A stretch of 64,000 nucleotides of DNA from Nocardioides salarius (GTDB taxonomy: Bacteria; Actinomycetota; Actinomycetes; Propionibacteriales; Nocardioidaceae). The stretch spans positions 620,001-684,000 of the forward strand of contig NZ_JAFBBZ010000001.1 of the NCBI RefSeq assembly GCF_016907435.1, in the 5' to 3' direction. The notes beneath the pieces are model-generated. The model saw nothing but the letters and a program-made list of their open reading frames with translations, was not told where the DNA came from and ran no database searches. Position numbers and translations under genes: made by a program. The first letter of the stretch is position 1; each line of letters starts with the position of its first letter. This document shows positions 8,062 through 17,574 of this stretch, in pieces.

Positions 8062-9830
8062 CAGCTGTCCTTCCCGTCGTCGGACCGAGTGCCGGTGGAC
8101 CGACGCTCACCCACGGTCTCTCCGCGCCCGGCCATGTCGGGGGCGTCGGCGAAGCGACCCTCGCGCGCCGCCTCGTTCTGGTCGAGCTCGATGGCCGCGA
8201 TCTCCGGGTGGTGCAGGTCGAAGGCCGGCGACTCCGAGCGGATGCGCGGGATGGTCACGAAGTTGTGGCGCGGCGGCGGGCACGAGGTGGCCCACTCCAG
8301 CGAGCGACCCCAGCCCCACGGGTCATCGACCTCGACCAGCGGTGCCTTGCGCGAGATCCACACGTTGTAGAAGAACGGCAGCATCGACAGGCTCAGCAGG
8401 AACGCACCCACGGTGGAGATCTGGTTGAGCAGGGTGAACCCGTCGTCGGGCAGGTAGTCGGCGTAGCGGCGCGGCATGCCCTCGACACCGAGCCAGTGCT
8501 GGACCAGGAAGGTCAGGTGGAAGCCGATGAACAGGATCCAGAAGTGCAGCTTGCCCAGCCGCTCGTCGAGCATCCGACCCGTGAACTTGGGCCACCAGAA
8601 GTAGAAGCCCGCGAACATCGCGAAGACCACGGTGCCGAAGACGACGTAGTGGAAGTGCGCGACCACGAAGTAGGAGTCCGAGACCTGGAAGTCGAGCGGC
8701 GGGCTGGCCAGGATGATGCCGGTCAGACCACCGAACAGGAACGTGGTCAGGAAGCCGATCGACCACAGCATCGGGGTGTCGAAGGACAGCGACCCGCCCC
8801 ACATCGTGCCGATCCAGTTGAAGAACTTCACGCCGGTCGGCACCGCGATCAGGAACGTCATGCCGGAGAAGAACGGCAGGTTGACCGCGCCTGTGACGAA
8901 CATGTGGTGCGCCCAGACCGCGACCGAGAGGATCGCGATGCCCAGGGTCGCGCCCACCAGGCCGACGTAGCCGAACAGCGGCTTGCGGCTGAAGACCGGG
9001 AAGATCTCGGTCACGATGCCGAAGAACGGCAGCGCGATGATGTAGACCTCCGGGTGGCCGAAGAACCAGAACAGGTGCTGCCACAGGATCGCGCCGCCGT
9101 GGGCGGTGTCGAAGACGTTAGCCCCCAGGATGCGGTCCGCTTCGAGCATCAGCAGCGCGCCGGCGAGCACCGGGAAGGCGATGAGCACCAGCAGGCTGGT
9201 GATCAAGGTGTTCCACACGAACAACGGCATCCGGAACATGGTCATGCCGGGGGCGCGCATGCAGATGATCGTGGTGATGAAGTTGACCGCGCCCAGGATG
9301 GAGCCGAGTCCGGCCATCCACAGACCCATGATCCACAGGTCACCGCCCACGCTGGGGCTGTTGACGGCGTTGGACAGCGGGGTGTAGGCGAACCACCCGA
9401 AGGAGGCTGCGCCCTCAGGGGTCAGGAAGCCCGATGCGGCGATCAGGCCGCCGAAGAGGAACAGCCAGTAGCTGAACATGTTCAACCGCGGGAACGCGAC
9501 GTCGGGTGAGCCGATCTGGATCGGCATGATCACGTTGGCGAAGCCGAAGAACAGCGGCGTCGCGAAGAGCAGCAGCATGATCGTGCCGTGCATGGTGAAG
9601 AGCTGGTTGTAGAGCTCCTCGTTGACCACCTGCTGGCCCGGGAAAGCCAGCTCGGAGCGGATCACCAAGGCCATCAGGCCACCGATGAGGAACCACGCGA
9701 ACGAGGTGATCAGGTACATCTTGCCGATCAGCTTGTGATCGGTCGTCGTCATCATCCGCACGGCCAGCTGGCCGAGCGGCTTGCGGGGCTCGCCGGGTGC
9801 GGTCGGCCTCTGGGCGGTGGCGGCGCTCAC
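8061..9830 (-). CDS. ctaD: Cytochrome c oxidase subunit I
   Basis: Catalytic subunit with heme a, heme a3 and CuB; reduces oxygen to water and pumps protons. The 589-residue product carries the low-spin heme ligand region ([11 protein letters not shown]), the CuB/tyrosine helix [20 protein letters not shown], and the [13 protein letters not shown] heme-ligand helix. A charged C-terminal extension ([13 protein letters not shown]) is usual in actinobacteria. GTG 9830 overlaps the ctaC stop (GTGA), so it is translated as part of ctaCDF. Confidence 0.97.
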   Translation of the reverse strand: MSAATAQRPTAPGEPRKPLGQLAVRMMTTTDHKLIGKMYLITSFAWFLIGGLMALVIRSELAFPGQQVVNEELYNQLFTMHGTIMLLLFATPLFFGFANVIMPIQIGSPDVAFPRLNMFSYWLFLFGGLIAASGFLTPEGAASFGWFAYTPLSNAVNSPSVGGDLWIMGLWMAGLGSILGAVNFITTIICMRAPGMTMFRMPLFVWNTLITSLLVLIAFPVLAGALLMLEADRILGANVFDTAHGGAILWQHLFWFFGHPEVYIIALPFFGIVTEIFPVFSRKPLFGYVGLVGATLGIAILSVAVWAHHMFVTGAVNLPFFSGMTFLIAVPTGVKFFNWIGTMWGGSLSFDTPMLWSIGFLTTFLFGGLTGIILASPPLDFQVSDSYFVVAHFHYVVFGTVVFAMFAGFYFWWPKFTGRMLDERLGKLHFWILFIGFHLTFLVQHWLGVEGMPRRYADYLPDDGFTLLNQISTVGAFLLSLSMLPFFYNVWISRKAPLVEVDDPWGWGRSLEWATSCPPPRHNFVTIPRIRSESPAFDLHHPEIAAIELDQNEAAREGRFADAPDMAGRGETVGERRSTGTRSDDGKDS

Positions 9831-10774
9831 TGGCCCTCTCCTCCGGATCGGGTGGATGCGAGGCCCACCTGGGTGCGGGCGTCCTCGCCTCCGAGGATGG
9901 GCAGCTCGGCCTGGACGCCCGTGCTGGCGAGGTTGGAGTCGGCCAGGTCCGCCACGTAGGCGTCGTACTCCTCAGCGCTGACGACCTCGACGTTGAAGAG
10001 CATCCGCGAGTGGTAGGCACCGCAGAGCTCGTAGCACTTGCCCTTGAAGGTGCCCTCGGTCGTGGGAGTGACCTCGAAGGAGTTCACGCGACCCGGGATG
10101 ACGTCCATCTTGATCAGGAACGCCGGTACACCGAAGTCGTGGATCACGTCGGGCGAGTGCAGGTTGAAACGCGTGGTCTCACCGACCGGCAGCACCAACG
10201 TGGGGATGTCGGTGAGAGTGCCCGCGAGGTAGGCGTAGCCCTCGTAGGGGAACTCGTCGTCCTCGTTGTCCTCGTCAGCTGCCACGTCGACGGCGCCGAT
10301 GCCGTGGTTGAAGGTCCACGACCACTTCTGGGCGGTCACCTCGACGATGTTGTCGGGGGCTGGGGACTCCTCGAGCACGATGTCCTGGACCCGGATGGTC
10401 TGGGCGAAGAACACCACGACCATCATGATCGGCGCGACCGTGTAGAAGATCTCCAGCGGCAGGTTGTAGCGCGTCTGGACCGGGACCTCGTCGTCGCTTC
10501 GCCGGCGGTAGGCGACCACCACCCAGGCGATGAGGCCCCACACGACGACACCGGTGATCAGAGCCGCGATCCACGCGCCCTGCCACAGCGCGAGGGTCGA
10601 CTCGCCCTGCTCGGTGATGGGCTCTGGCATGGCCAGGCGCTCCCACTCACCGCGGGACTCCGACGAACAACCGGCGAGCAGCACGAGGCCGAGGCCGAGC
10701 GTGGCGCCCAGGCCCGCACGACGGGCCGAGGCCCGCCGACGTCCTGGTGCCATCTGGGGGAGCTGCAGACTCAC
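9827..10774 (-). CDS. ctaC: Cytochrome c oxidase subunit II
   Basis: Subunit II with the CuA centre that receives electrons from QcrC. The 315-residue lipoprotein-type precursor has a basic N-terminus, hydrophobic stretch and lipobox LLAGC near 36. Two TM helices follow, then a periplasmic cupredoxin domain with the CuA motif [12 protein letters not shown]. An acidic insert (DEDNEDDE) lies before the cupredoxin core. GTG 10774 is chosen because GAGAGGAAGG lies 7-8 nt upstream; ATG 10753 is an alternative. First gene of ctaCDF. Confidence 0.96.
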   Translation of the reverse strand: MSLQLPQMAPGRRRASARRAGLGATLGLGLVLLAGCSSESRGEWERLAMPEPITEQGESTLALWQGAWIAALITGVVVWGLIAWVVVAYRRRSDDEVPVQTRYNLPLEIFYTVAPIMMVVVFFAQTIRVQDIVLEESPAPDNIVEVTAQKWSWTFNHGIGAVDVAADEDNEDDEFPYEGYAYLAGTLTDIPTLVLPVGETTRFNLHSPDVIHDFGVPAFLIKMDVIPGRVNSFEVTPTTEGTFKGKCYELCGAYHSRMLFNVEVVSAEEYDAYVADLADSNLASTGVQAELPILGGEDARTQVGLASTRSGGEGQ

Positions 10775-10854
10775 GAACGAGCCTTCCTCTCAAGCGATCA
10801 GAAGTTGGCGTCAGAGTACCCCGCCCACCAGCCGTCCGGCTGCACAGGGTGGCC

Positions 10855-10860
10855 TACCGT
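10855..10860 (+). promoter_or_regulatory. -10 element for the cysteine desulfurase gene (leaderless)
   Basis: TACCGT ends 7 nt before GTG 10868. No good -35 is seen at the matching distance. Confidence 0.5.
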
Positions 10861-10867
10861 GGCGGTT

Positions 10868-12007
10868 GTGACGAATGCCGCGCCGGTCGACCTCGACGCG
10901 GCCTCGGGCGAGCCGCTGCACCCCGCGGCGAGCGAGGTCCTGGCCGCGGCGCACGAGCGTGGCTGGGGCGACCCGCGGCGCCTGCACCGGGCCGGCCGCG
11001 ACGCCCGGCTGCTGCTCGACAACGCCCGCGAGGTGGTGGCCGGGGCGCTGGGGGTGCGCCGCGACGAGGTCTCCTTCACCTCCTCGGGCACCGAGGCCGT
11101 GCACCGGGGCCTGCTCGGGCTCCTCGAGGGCCGTGCCGACGGCCGCGACGCCACGCTGCTCAGCGCCGTCGAGCACAGCGCCGTGGGCCACGCCGCCGAC
11201 TGGTGGGCCCGGCGCAGCGGCGTGCCGGGCGCCGTGGTGCCGGTCGACCGGCACGGGCGGGTCTCCCCCGACGACGTCGTCGACCTGGTCGCGCCCGGCA
11301 CCGGGGTGGTGGCCCTCCAGGCCGCCAACCACGAGGTCGGCACCGTCCAGCCCGTCGCGGAGGTCGCGGCGCGCCTCGACGGGCGGGTCCCGCTCTTCGT
11401 CGACGCCTGCGCCGCCGCCGGGCGACGGGCGCTGCCCCGCGGCTGGGACGCCGCGGCCGCGTCCGCGCACAAGTGGGGCGGCCCGCCCGGCGTGGGGGTG
11501 CTGCTGGTGCGCAAGGGCGCCCGTTGGGCCTCCCCCTTCCCCGGCGACGACCGCGTCGACGAGCGCACCTCGGGCTTCGAGAACGTGCCGGCGGCCCTGG
11601 CCGCAGCAGCAGCGCTGCAGGCGGTGGTGACCGAGCGAGACGAGGTGGCGACCCGCCAGCACGCCCTGGTCGCCCGACTGCGCGAGGGCGTCACGGTGAT
11701 CCCCGACGTCGACGTGGTGGGCGACCCCGACGACCGGCTGCCCCACCTGGTGACCTTCTCGTTCCTCTACGTCGACGGCGAGGCGCTGGTCCACGAGCTC
11801 GAGAGGCACGGCTTCGGGGTCGCCAGCGGCTCGGCGTGCACGTCGTCGACCTTCGAGCCCAGCCACGTGCTGGCCGCGATGGGCGCCCTGACCCACGGCA
11901 ACGCCCGGGTCTCCCTGCACCGCGACACCGGCGCCGACGACGTCGAGCGGCTGCTCGCGGTGCTGCCCGGCGTCGTCGCCGACCTGCGCGCGCGGGTGGG
12001 CATGTGA
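10868..12007 (+). CDS. Cysteine desulfurase (IscS/NifS-like)
   Basis: PLP enzyme of aminotransferase class V that takes sulfur from cysteine as a persulfide. In the 379-residue product the PLP lysine is in SAHKWGGPPGVG near 205. The cofactor histidine box AANHEVGT is near 155. The persulfide loop GVASGSACTSSTFEPSH near 320 carries the catalytic cysteine. It starts at GTG 10868. The stop overlaps the GTG of a TusA-type gene, suggesting direct sulfur handover. Divergent from ctaC. It could serve Fe-S, tRNA thiolation or Moco sulfuration. Confidence 0.9.
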   Translation: MTNAAPVDLDAASGEPLHPAASEVLAAAHERGWGDPRRLHRAGRDARLLLDNAREVVAGALGVRRDEVSFTSSGTEAVHRGLLGLLEGRADGRDATLLSAVEHSAVGHAADWWARRSGVPGAVVPVDRHGRVSPDDVVDLVAPGTGVVALQAANHEVGTVQPVAEVAARLDGRVPLFVDACAAAGRRALPRGWDAAAASAHKWGGPPGVGVLLVRKGARWASPFPGDDRVDERTSGFENVPAALAAAAALQAVVTERDEVATRQHALVARLREGVTVIPDVDVVGDPDDRLPHLVTFSFLYVDGEALVHELERHGFGVASGSACTSSTFEPSHVLAAMGALTHGNARVSLHRDTGADDVERLLAVLPGVVADLRARVGM

Positions 12008-12255
12008 GCACCCCCGAGCCCGGCGCGGACCTGCGCGAGCTCGACTGCCGCGGCCGGCTGTGCCCGCTGCCGGTGATCGACCTGGCGCGGGCGCTGCCCG
12101 AGGTGGCGGTCGGCGACGTCGTGGGCGTCGTCGCCGACGACGCGGCTGCGCGGGTCGACGTACCGGCCTGGTGCCGGATGCGCGGCCAGGAGTACCTGGG
12201 CGAGGACGCCGCCGACGACGGGGTCCCCCGCTACCTGGTGCGGCGGCTGACCTAG
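12004..12255 (+). CDS. TusA/SirA-family sulfur carrier protein
   Basis: An 83-residue sulfurtransferase carrier. The family signature is visible: LDCRGRLCPLPVIDLARAL near 14-32, where the CPxP cysteine accepts persulfide sulfur. It starts with GTG 12004 inside the desulfurase stop, so the two are coupled. The C-terminal end overlaps the convergent kinase gene by four bases. No TusB, C, D or E gene is nearby, so its final sulfur acceptor is unknown. Confidence 0.88.
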   Translation: MSTPEPGADLRELDCRGRLCPLPVIDLARALPEVAVGDVVGVVADDAAARVDVPAWCRMRGQEYLGEDAADDGVPRYLVRRLT

Positions 12256-13313
12256 CGCGCCTGGTGCGCTGCGGCCAGGTGCGGCGCCACGTCGGCGGCC
12301 GCCTCGGCGCCGTAGGACTCCTCGAGCCGGGCCAGGAACTGCTCGGCGGTGAAGCTGTACTCCTGGGTGCCGACGGTCTCCACCACGTACGCCGCCAGGA
12401 CGCACCCGACCTGCGCGCTGCGGGTCAGGTCGAGGCCCCACGCGGTCGCGGCGAGGTAGCCGGCACGGAAGGCGTCGCCGACGCCGGTCGGCTCGACCGC
12501 GGTGACGTTCTTGGCGGCGGGCACGACGATGTCGTCCTCGCCGGCGCGCAGCACCCGCACGCCGTCGGCGCCCAGGGTGGTGACCTGCACGCCCACCCGG
12601 GCCAGCACCTCGTCGGCCGACCAGCCGGTCTTCTGCTGGATCAGGTGCGACTCGTACTCGTTGCTGAAGAGGATCGCGGCGCCCTCGACCAGCGGGCGGA
12701 TCAGGTCGCCCTCGCCGAAGGCGAGCTGCTGGCTGGGGTCGGCGATGAAGGGGTAGCCGCGCTGGCGGCACTCGTCGGTGTGGCGCAGCATCCCGTCGGG
12801 GTCGTCGGCGCCGATGAGCACGAACGACGGCGCCCCCACCCGGGCCACGATCGGGGCCAGCTCGATGAGCCGGGCCTCCTTCATCGCACCGGGGTAGAAG
12901 GAGGCGAACTGGGCCATCGTGGTGTCGGTGGTGCACACGAAGCGAGCCGTGTGCAGCGACTCCGAGATCCGCACGTGGTCGCAGTCGACGCCGTGGCGCT
13001 CCAGCCAGGAGCGGTAGTCGGCGAAGTCCTCGCCCGCCGATCCCACCAGCACCGGGCGCAGGCCCAGGCGCGCCATCCCGAAGCACATGTTGGGCGCGAC
13101 CCCGCCGCGGCGGATCTCGAGGTCGTCGACCAGGAACGAGACCGACAGCTTGTGCAGCTGCTCGACGACCAGGGAGTCCTCGAACTTCCCGGCGAAGCTC
13201 ATCAGGTGGTCGGTCGCGATCGACCCGGCGACCAGGAGCGGGCCACCGGTCGGGACCACCGCCTGGGGGTCGGCCGGGGGGTCGGTCAGGGGCGTCGAGG
13301 AGGTGTCGGGCAC
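12252..13313 (-). CDS. adoK: PfkB-family carbohydrate kinase, probable adenosine kinase
   Basis: A ribokinase-fold kinase of 353 residues. The N-terminal GGVAPNMCFGMARLG box and the C-terminal PTGVGDAFRAGYLAA box, with the catalytic aspartate and anion hole, define PfkB. Its place between ctaC and an erpA-type gene, then glycerate kinase, matches the position I recall for M. tuberculosis adenosine kinase (Rv2202c). The substrate assignment rests on that synteny. GTG 13313 has a -10 hexamer 7 nt upstream. It is convergent with tusA, overlapping by 4 nt. Confidence 0.85.
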   Translation of the reverse strand: MPDTSSTPLTDPPADPQAVVPTGGPLLVAGSIATDHLMSFAGKFEDSLVVEQLHKLSVSFLVDDLEIRRGGVAPNMCFGMARLGLRPVLVGSAGEDFADYRSWLERHGVDCDHVRISESLHTARFVCTTDTTMAQFASFYPGAMKEARLIELAPIVARVGAPSFVLIGADDPDGMLRHTDECRQRGYPFIADPSQQLAFGEGDLIRPLVEGAAILFSNEYESHLIQQKTGWSADEVLARVGVQVTTLGADGVRVLRAGEDDIVVPAAKNVTAVEPTGVGDAFRAGYLAATAWGLDLTRSAQVGCVLAAYVVETVGTQEYSFTAEQFLARLEESYGAEAAADVAPHLAAAHQAR

Positions 13314-13320
13314 GGCGCGA

Positions 13321-13326
13321 ACACTA
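13321..13326 (-). promoter_or_regulatory. -10 element for the adenosine-kinase-like gene (leaderless)
   Basis: TAGTGT on the minus strand, 7 nt before GTG 13313. It is divergent from the TAGCGT element 38 nt away. Confidence 0.55.
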
Positions 13327-13363
13327 CCTGCGGGTACTGCTGGGAGTACCCCCCAGTAGCCCC

Positions 13364-13369
13364 TAGCGT
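13364..13369 (+). promoter_or_regulatory. -10 element for the small protein gene (leaderless)
   Basis: TAGCGT, 7 nt before ATG 13377. Confidence 0.55.
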
Positions 13370-13376
13370 CACGGCC

Positions 13377-13667
13377 ATGACCTCCTCGACGTCCTCCCCC
13401 GGCCCCGTCGGGCCCTCGGCCCGGCTCGCCTACGACGACCTGGCCCCCATCAGCGACATGGGCACCGACTGCGAGGCCGCCGGCCGCGCCCTGCACCTGA
13501 GCGTGGGCCGCGAGGCCGTGGCTGCCGCAGCCGTGGCGCGCGCCGCGGTCCGCCCCGCCCCCAGCATCCACTTCGCCGACTTCCCCCGCGAGGTGCCCAA
13601 GCGCGACATCGAGGTCGGCGAGGCCGCCCAGCGGCTCGCCAACGCGCTGTCGCTGCATCTGGACTGA
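13377..13667 (+). CDS. Conserved-looking small protein of unknown function
   Basis: A 96-residue soluble protein; I do not recognise a named domain. The first 20 residues are Ser/Pro/Gly-rich and likely disordered. The rest is an Ala-rich helical segment containing DMGTDCEAAGRALHLSVGREAVAAA and a hydrophilic end. Support for a real gene: a clean ATG with a leaderless -10 at the right distance, divergent arrangement with adoK, and a strong terminator 18 bp after the stop. Confidence 0.65.
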   Translation: MTSSTSSPGPVGPSARLAYDDLAPISDMGTDCEAAGRALHLSVGREAVAAAAVARAAVRPAPSIHFADFPREVPKRDIEVGEAAQRLANALSLHLD

Positions 13668-13684
13668 GCGCTCCGGCGTACGAC

Positions 13685-13717
13685 GAAGCCCCCGGACCTG
13701 GTCGGTCCGGGGGCTTC
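13685..13717 (+). terminator. Terminator after the small protein gene
   Basis: A 14-bp perfect stem (GAAGCCCCCGGACC) with 5-nt loop TGGTC. The stretch from here to 13853 holds no other recognisable signal. Confidence 0.85.
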
Positions 13718-13853
13718 GGTGTGTCTCAGTGCTGGTGCTGGGCGGTGCTCTGACCCATCAGCAACTGGGTCTCGGCACGGCGGTCACGGCTTCGCAGGCT
13801 CAGCCGTGCGCCTTGCTCGACCACCAACAGCAAGTCCGCTGGCGCGTCCTTGC

Positions 13854-14216
13854 TCAGTGGAAGCTGTCGCCGCAGGCGCAGGAGCCGGTCGAGTTGGGGT
13901 TGTCGATGGTGAAGCCCTGCTTCTCGATGGTGTCGACGAAGTCGATCATCGCGCCGTTGAGGTAGGGCACGCTCATCCGGTCGACGACGACGCTGACGCC
14001 GTCGAAGTCGGTGACGACGTCGCCGTCGAGGGTGCGCTCGTCGAAGAAGAGCTGGTAGCGCAGGCCCGAGCAGCCACCGGGCTGCACGGAGATGCGCAGC
14101 GCGAGGTCGTCGCGTCCCTCCTGCTCCAGCAGGCTCTGCACCTTGGCTGCGGCCACCGGGCTCAGGTTGATGCTGTCGGTGCGGCGCTCAGGAGTGGTCT
14201 CCACCTGCTCGGTCAT
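13854..14216 (-). CDS. erpA: Iron-sulfur cluster insertion protein (HesB/IscA/ErpA family)
   Basis: A-type carrier that hands Fe-S clusters to client enzymes. The 120-residue product has the three conserved cysteines: GGCSGLRY near 48 and the C-terminal pair in GSCACGDSFH. The length is normal for the family. ATG 14216 has GGGAG upstream. Its place in the respiratory cluster fits cluster delivery to QcrA, NadA or IspG, all encoded in this window. Confidence 0.92.
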   Translation of the reverse strand: MTEQVETTPERRTDSINLSPVAAAKVQSLLEQEGRDDLALRISVQPGGCSGLRYQLFFDERTLDGDVVTDFDGVSVVVDRMSVPYLNGAMIDFVDTIEKQGFTIDNPNSTGSCACGDSFH

Positions 14217-14318
14217 GTCTGTGCTCCCAACATGGGTTGCGTGCTGCGTGGTCTGGTGCGGGCCGCCGGCACGTCGTCGACTGCAGCGGTCTCCGGGTCA
14301 AGGGTAGGCCACGCCGGG

Positions 14319-15410
14319 TTATTCCCTCGACCATGTCCGGGCGACCCGCTGCCCCAGCGCCTCGAGGCTGCCCACGGGGTCCTCGAAGGCCTGCTGCTCA
14401 CCGACGAGGTCGACCAGCGAGTACGCCGACTCCACGCCCAGCGCGCGCATCTCCCGCGAGCCGACCAGCACCTGCCCGGCCAGCGCCACGCACGGCCGCA
14501 GCGCCTCGGCGGCGACCTCGGCGACGCCGTACGGCACCTTGCCCGAGCGGCTGGAGAAGTCGAAGGCGCCCTCGCCGGTCACCACGAGGTCCGCGGCGCG
14601 GGCCCGGTCGGCCAGCCCCACGGCCTCGGCGACCAGGGCGATGCCGGGCTCGCGCACCGCGCCCAGGCACAGCAGCGCGTGGCCCAGCCCTCCGGCCGCC
14701 CCTGCCCCCTTCTGCAGCGAGGTGCGCCGGTCGGTGGCGGCGGCCAGCCGCTCGAGCCAGCCGTCCACCTCGAGGTGGCGCTCCTCGGCGATGCCCTTCT
14801 GGGGGCCGTAGGTCTTGGTGGCGCCGAACAGGCCGGTCAGCGGGTTGTCGACGTCGCTGGCGGCGACGAGCCGCACCCGGCCCACGCGCTCGCGCGCCGG
14901 AGCCAGGTCGACGGCGGCGAGATCGCCGAAGCGGGCCGGGCCGGCGTCCAGCCGTCCGGTCTCGGTCGTGGCGCCCAGGGCGTGCAGCAGCCCCGCTCCC
15001 CCGTCGTTGGTGCCGCTGCCGCCGAGGCCGACCACGACCGTGGTGGCGCCGGTCGCGAGCGCCGCCAGCAGCAGCTGGCCCACGCCGACGGTGGTCGCGA
15101 GCTCGGGGTCGCCCTCGGCGGCCAGGTGCCGCCCGCAGGCCTGCGCGGTCTCGACGTACGCCGTCTCGCCGACGACCAGCACCGTGGCCGGCACCTCCTC
15201 GCCGTGCGGGCCGCTCACCGTCGAGACCAGCAGCTCGCCGCCCAGGGTGGCGTGCAGCACGTCGACGAAGCCGGGGCCGCCGTCCGACATCGGCGCCAGG
15301 TCGAGCTCGTCGCCGGGCGCGTGGCGCCGCCAGCCCGCGGCGATCGCCTCGGCGGCCTCCACGGCGGTGAGAGTGCCGGCGAACTTGTCAGGGGCGACCA
15401 GGACTCGCAT
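14319..15410 (-). CDS. Glycerate kinase
   Basis: Phosphorylates D-glycerate (GarK/GlxK family). The 363-residue product has the family start RVLVAPDKFAGTLTA, the PMSDGGPGFVD substrate loop near 46-56 and the glycine-rich VVGLGGSGTNDGGAG loop near 120-134. ATG 15410 is chosen because it gives the standard N-terminus; a GAGGAT hexamer 6 nt upstream could be a leaderless -10. It follows the erpA-type gene in the order known from mycobacteria. Divergent from the acetyltransferase gene. Confidence 0.92.
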   Translation of the reverse strand: MRVLVAPDKFAGTLTAVEAAEAIAAGWRRHAPGDELDLAPMSDGGPGFVDVLHATLGGELLVSTVSGPHGEEVPATVLVVGETAYVETAQACGRHLAAEGDPELATTVGVGQLLLAALATGATTVVVGLGGSGTNDGGAGLLHALGATTETGRLDAGPARFGDLAAVDLAPARERVGRVRLVAASDVDNPLTGLFGATKTYGPQKGIAEERHLEVDGWLERLAAATDRRTSLQKGAGAAGGLGHALLCLGAVREPGIALVAEAVGLADRARAADLVVTGEGAFDFSSRSGKVPYGVAEVAAEALRPCVALAGQVLVGSREMRALGVESAYSLVDLVGEQQAFEDPVGSLEALGQRVARTWSRE

Positions 15411-15458
15411 GGGCGCATCCTCGCAGCCGCGGGCGGGCCCGGCCACGGCGCTGCCGCC

Positions 15459-15464
15459 TACGGT
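15459..15464 (+). promoter_or_regulatory. -10 element for the acetyltransferase gene (leaderless)
   Basis: TACGGT, 6 nt before GTG 15471. Confidence 0.5.
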
Positions 15465-15470
15465 GGGCAG

Positions 15471-16364
15471 GTGCCGAGCCCGACCGCCGCCATCCGCCCG
15501 ATGCGCCCCGACGACGTCGCCGAGGCCGAGCAGGTCAGCTCGGAGAGCCTCCACGCGCTCGACCGGCTCACGCTGCCCCGCGCCTGGCCCGAGCCGGAGC
15601 CGCGGCAGGGCGGCCGGAGCCGGTCGTGGCAGGCCCGCACCCAGCACCTGCTGCGCACCGACCCGGGCGGTTGCTGGGTGGCCGAGGAGGACGGCACGAT
15701 GGTGGGGGTCGTGACCTCGCTGGTGCGCGAGGGCACCTGGATCCTCTCGACGTACGCCGTGCGGCCGGGCCACCAGGGCCGCGGCGTCGGCAAGCCGCTG
15801 CTGGCGGCAGCGCTGCACCACGGCCGGGGCGCCCTGCGCGGCATGCTGTCGAGCTCGGCCGACCCCCGCGCGGTCCGCGTCTACCGCCAGGCCGGGCTCT
15901 CGCTGCACCCGCAGATGGTGCTGCGCGGCACCCTCGACCGCACCGCGATCCCGCTCGGCACGGGCGACAAGGTGCGCGAGGGCAGCGCCGGTGACCAGGA
16001 CCTGCTCGACTCGGTCGACCGGCAGGCCCGCGGGAGCGCGCACGGTGCCGACCACCCCCTGCTCATGACGCAGTCGCGGCTGCTGGTCTCCGAGACCTCC
16101 ACCGGGTCCGGCTACGCCTACGCCTACCCCGACGGCCGGGTGGCGCTGCTGGCCGCGACGAACCGCCGCACGGCCGGGCGGCTGCTGTGGTCGGCGCTGG
16201 CCGACGGGCCCGAGCAGACCGAGGTCGCGCACGTCACCGCGGCCAACGAGTGGGCCCTCGACATCGGTCTGGCCGCCCGGCTGGAGGTCTGGACGGTGGG
16301 CTACCTGGCGCTGCGGGCGATGCGTCCGCCGTCGCCGTACCTGCACCACGGCTCGCTGCTGTGA
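15471..16364 (+). CDS. GNAT-family acetyltransferase
   Basis: A 297-residue protein with an N-terminal GNAT domain. The acetyl-CoA loop VRPGHQGRGVGKPLLAAAL lies near 100-118, after the strand WILSTYAV. The C-terminal half (from about 160) resembles a degenerate second GNAT-like fold. The substrate is unknown. It starts at GTG 15471, directed by a leaderless -10. It lies 22 bp upstream of nadA, which has its own -10. Confidence 0.82.
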   Translation: MPSPTAAIRPMRPDDVAEAEQVSSESLHALDRLTLPRAWPEPEPRQGGRSRSWQARTQHLLRTDPGGCWVAEEDGTMVGVVTSLVREGTWILSTYAVRPGHQGRGVGKPLLAAALHHGRGALRGMLSSSADPRAVRVYRQAGLSLHPQMVLRGTLDRTAIPLGTGDKVREGSAGDQDLLDSVDRQARGSAHGADHPLLMTQSRLLVSETSTGSGYAYAYPDGRVALLAATNRRTAGRLLWSALADGPEQTEVAHVTAANEWALDIGLAARLEVWTVGYLALRAMRPPSPYLHHGSLL

Positions 16365-16374
16365 GGTCGGCGCC

Positions 16375-16380
16375 TACGAT
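16375..16380 (+). promoter_or_regulatory. -10 element for nadA (leaderless)
   Basis: TACGAT, 6 nt before ATG 16387. Confidence 0.55.
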
Positions 16381-16386
16381 GGGGCC

Positions 16387-17571
16387 ATGACGACCGTCGA
16401 CCTCCCGCTGCTGCCGCTGGGCCGTGGCGTCGACCTGCAGTCCGAGCGCGGGGTCGAGTGCCCCGGTGACCTGCCGGCCGCGTCCGACCCCGACCTGGTC
16501 GCGCGTGCGCGCGCGGCGAAGGAGGCCCTCGGCGAGCGCGTCTTCGTGCTGGGCCACCACTACCAGCGCGACGAGGTCATCCAGTTCGCCGACGTCACGG
16601 GCGACTCCTTCAAGCTGGCCCGCGAGGCCGCGGCCCGCCCCGACGCCGAGTTCATCGTCTTCTGCGGCGTGCACTTCATGGCCGAGTCGGCCGACATCCT
16701 GACCTCCCCCGACCAGCAGGTCGTGCTGCCCGACCTCGCGGCCGGATGCTCGATGGCCGACATGGCCCGCCTGCAGCAGGTCGAGACCGCCTGGGACGCG
16801 ATGGCCGAGGCCGGCATCCAGGACGCCGTGGTGCCGGTGACCTACATGAACTCCAGCGCCGACATCAAGGCCTTCTGCGGGCGCAACGGCGGCGTCGTGT
16901 GCACCTCCAGCAACGCCGAGGTCGCGCTGGAGTGGGCCTACGACCAGTTGCCCGACGTCGAGGGTGGCGCCAAGGTCCTCTTCCTGCCCGACCAGCACCT
17001 GGGCCGCAACACCGCCGTGCTGCAGATGGGCCTCACCCTCGAGGACTGCGTGGTCTGGGACCCGCACCGCCCCAGCGGCGGCCTGACCCCCGAGCAGCTG
17101 CGCGACGCCAAGATGATCCTGTGGAAGGGCCACTGCTCGGTGCACGGCCGCTTCTCCCCCGACGTCGTCGACGCGCTGCGCGCCCAGGACCCTGACATCC
17201 AGATCCTGGTGCACCCCGAGTGCCGTCACGAGGTCGTGCTCAAGGCCGACCTGGTCGGCTCGACCGAGTTCATCATCCAGACCATCGAGGCCGCCCCGGC
17301 CGGCTCGTCGTGGGCCATCGGCACCGAGCTCAACCTCGTCAAGCGCCTGGCCGACAGCCACCCCGACAAGTCCATCGCCTTCCTCGACCGCACCGTGTGC
17401 TACTGCTCGACGATGAACCGCATCGACCTGCCGCACCTGGTCTGGGCGCTCGAGTCGCTGGCGGCCGGCACCGTGGTCAACCGCATCGAGGTCGACGCCG
17501 ACACCGAGCGGGAGGCGCTGGTCGCCCTCGAGCGGATGCTGGCGCTGCCCGGTCGCACCGCCAAGGACTGA
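16387..17571 (+). CDS. nadA: Quinolinate synthase A
   Basis: [4Fe-4S] enzyme condensing iminoaspartate with dihydroxyacetone phosphate to quinolinate in NAD synthesis. The 394-residue product shows LGHHYQRDEVIQFADVTGDS near 56-75, CGVHFMAESADIL near 97-109, VTYMNSS and the C-terminal VCYCSTMNRI, covering the cluster cysteines. No nadB or nadC is adjacent. A nearby erpA-type carrier may supply its cluster; that is inference. Confidence 0.95.
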   Translation: MTTVDLPLLPLGRGVDLQSERGVECPGDLPAASDPDLVARARAAKEALGERVFVLGHHYQRDEVIQFADVTGDSFKLAREAAARPDAEFIVFCGVHFMAESADILTSPDQQVVLPDLAAGCSMADMARLQQVETAWDAMAEAGIQDAVVPVTYMNSSADIKAFCGRNGGVVCTSSNAEVALEWAYDQLPDVEGGAKVLFLPDQHLGRNTAVLQMGLTLEDCVVWDPHRPSGGLTPEQLRDAKMILWKGHCSVHGRFSPDVVDALRAQDPDIQILVHPECRHEVVLKADLVGSTEFIIQTIEAAPAGSSWAIGTELNLVKRLADSHPDKSIAFLDRTVCYCSTMNRIDLPHLVWALESLAAGTVVNRIEVDADTEREALVALERMLALPGRTAKD

Positions 17572-17574
17572 CGC

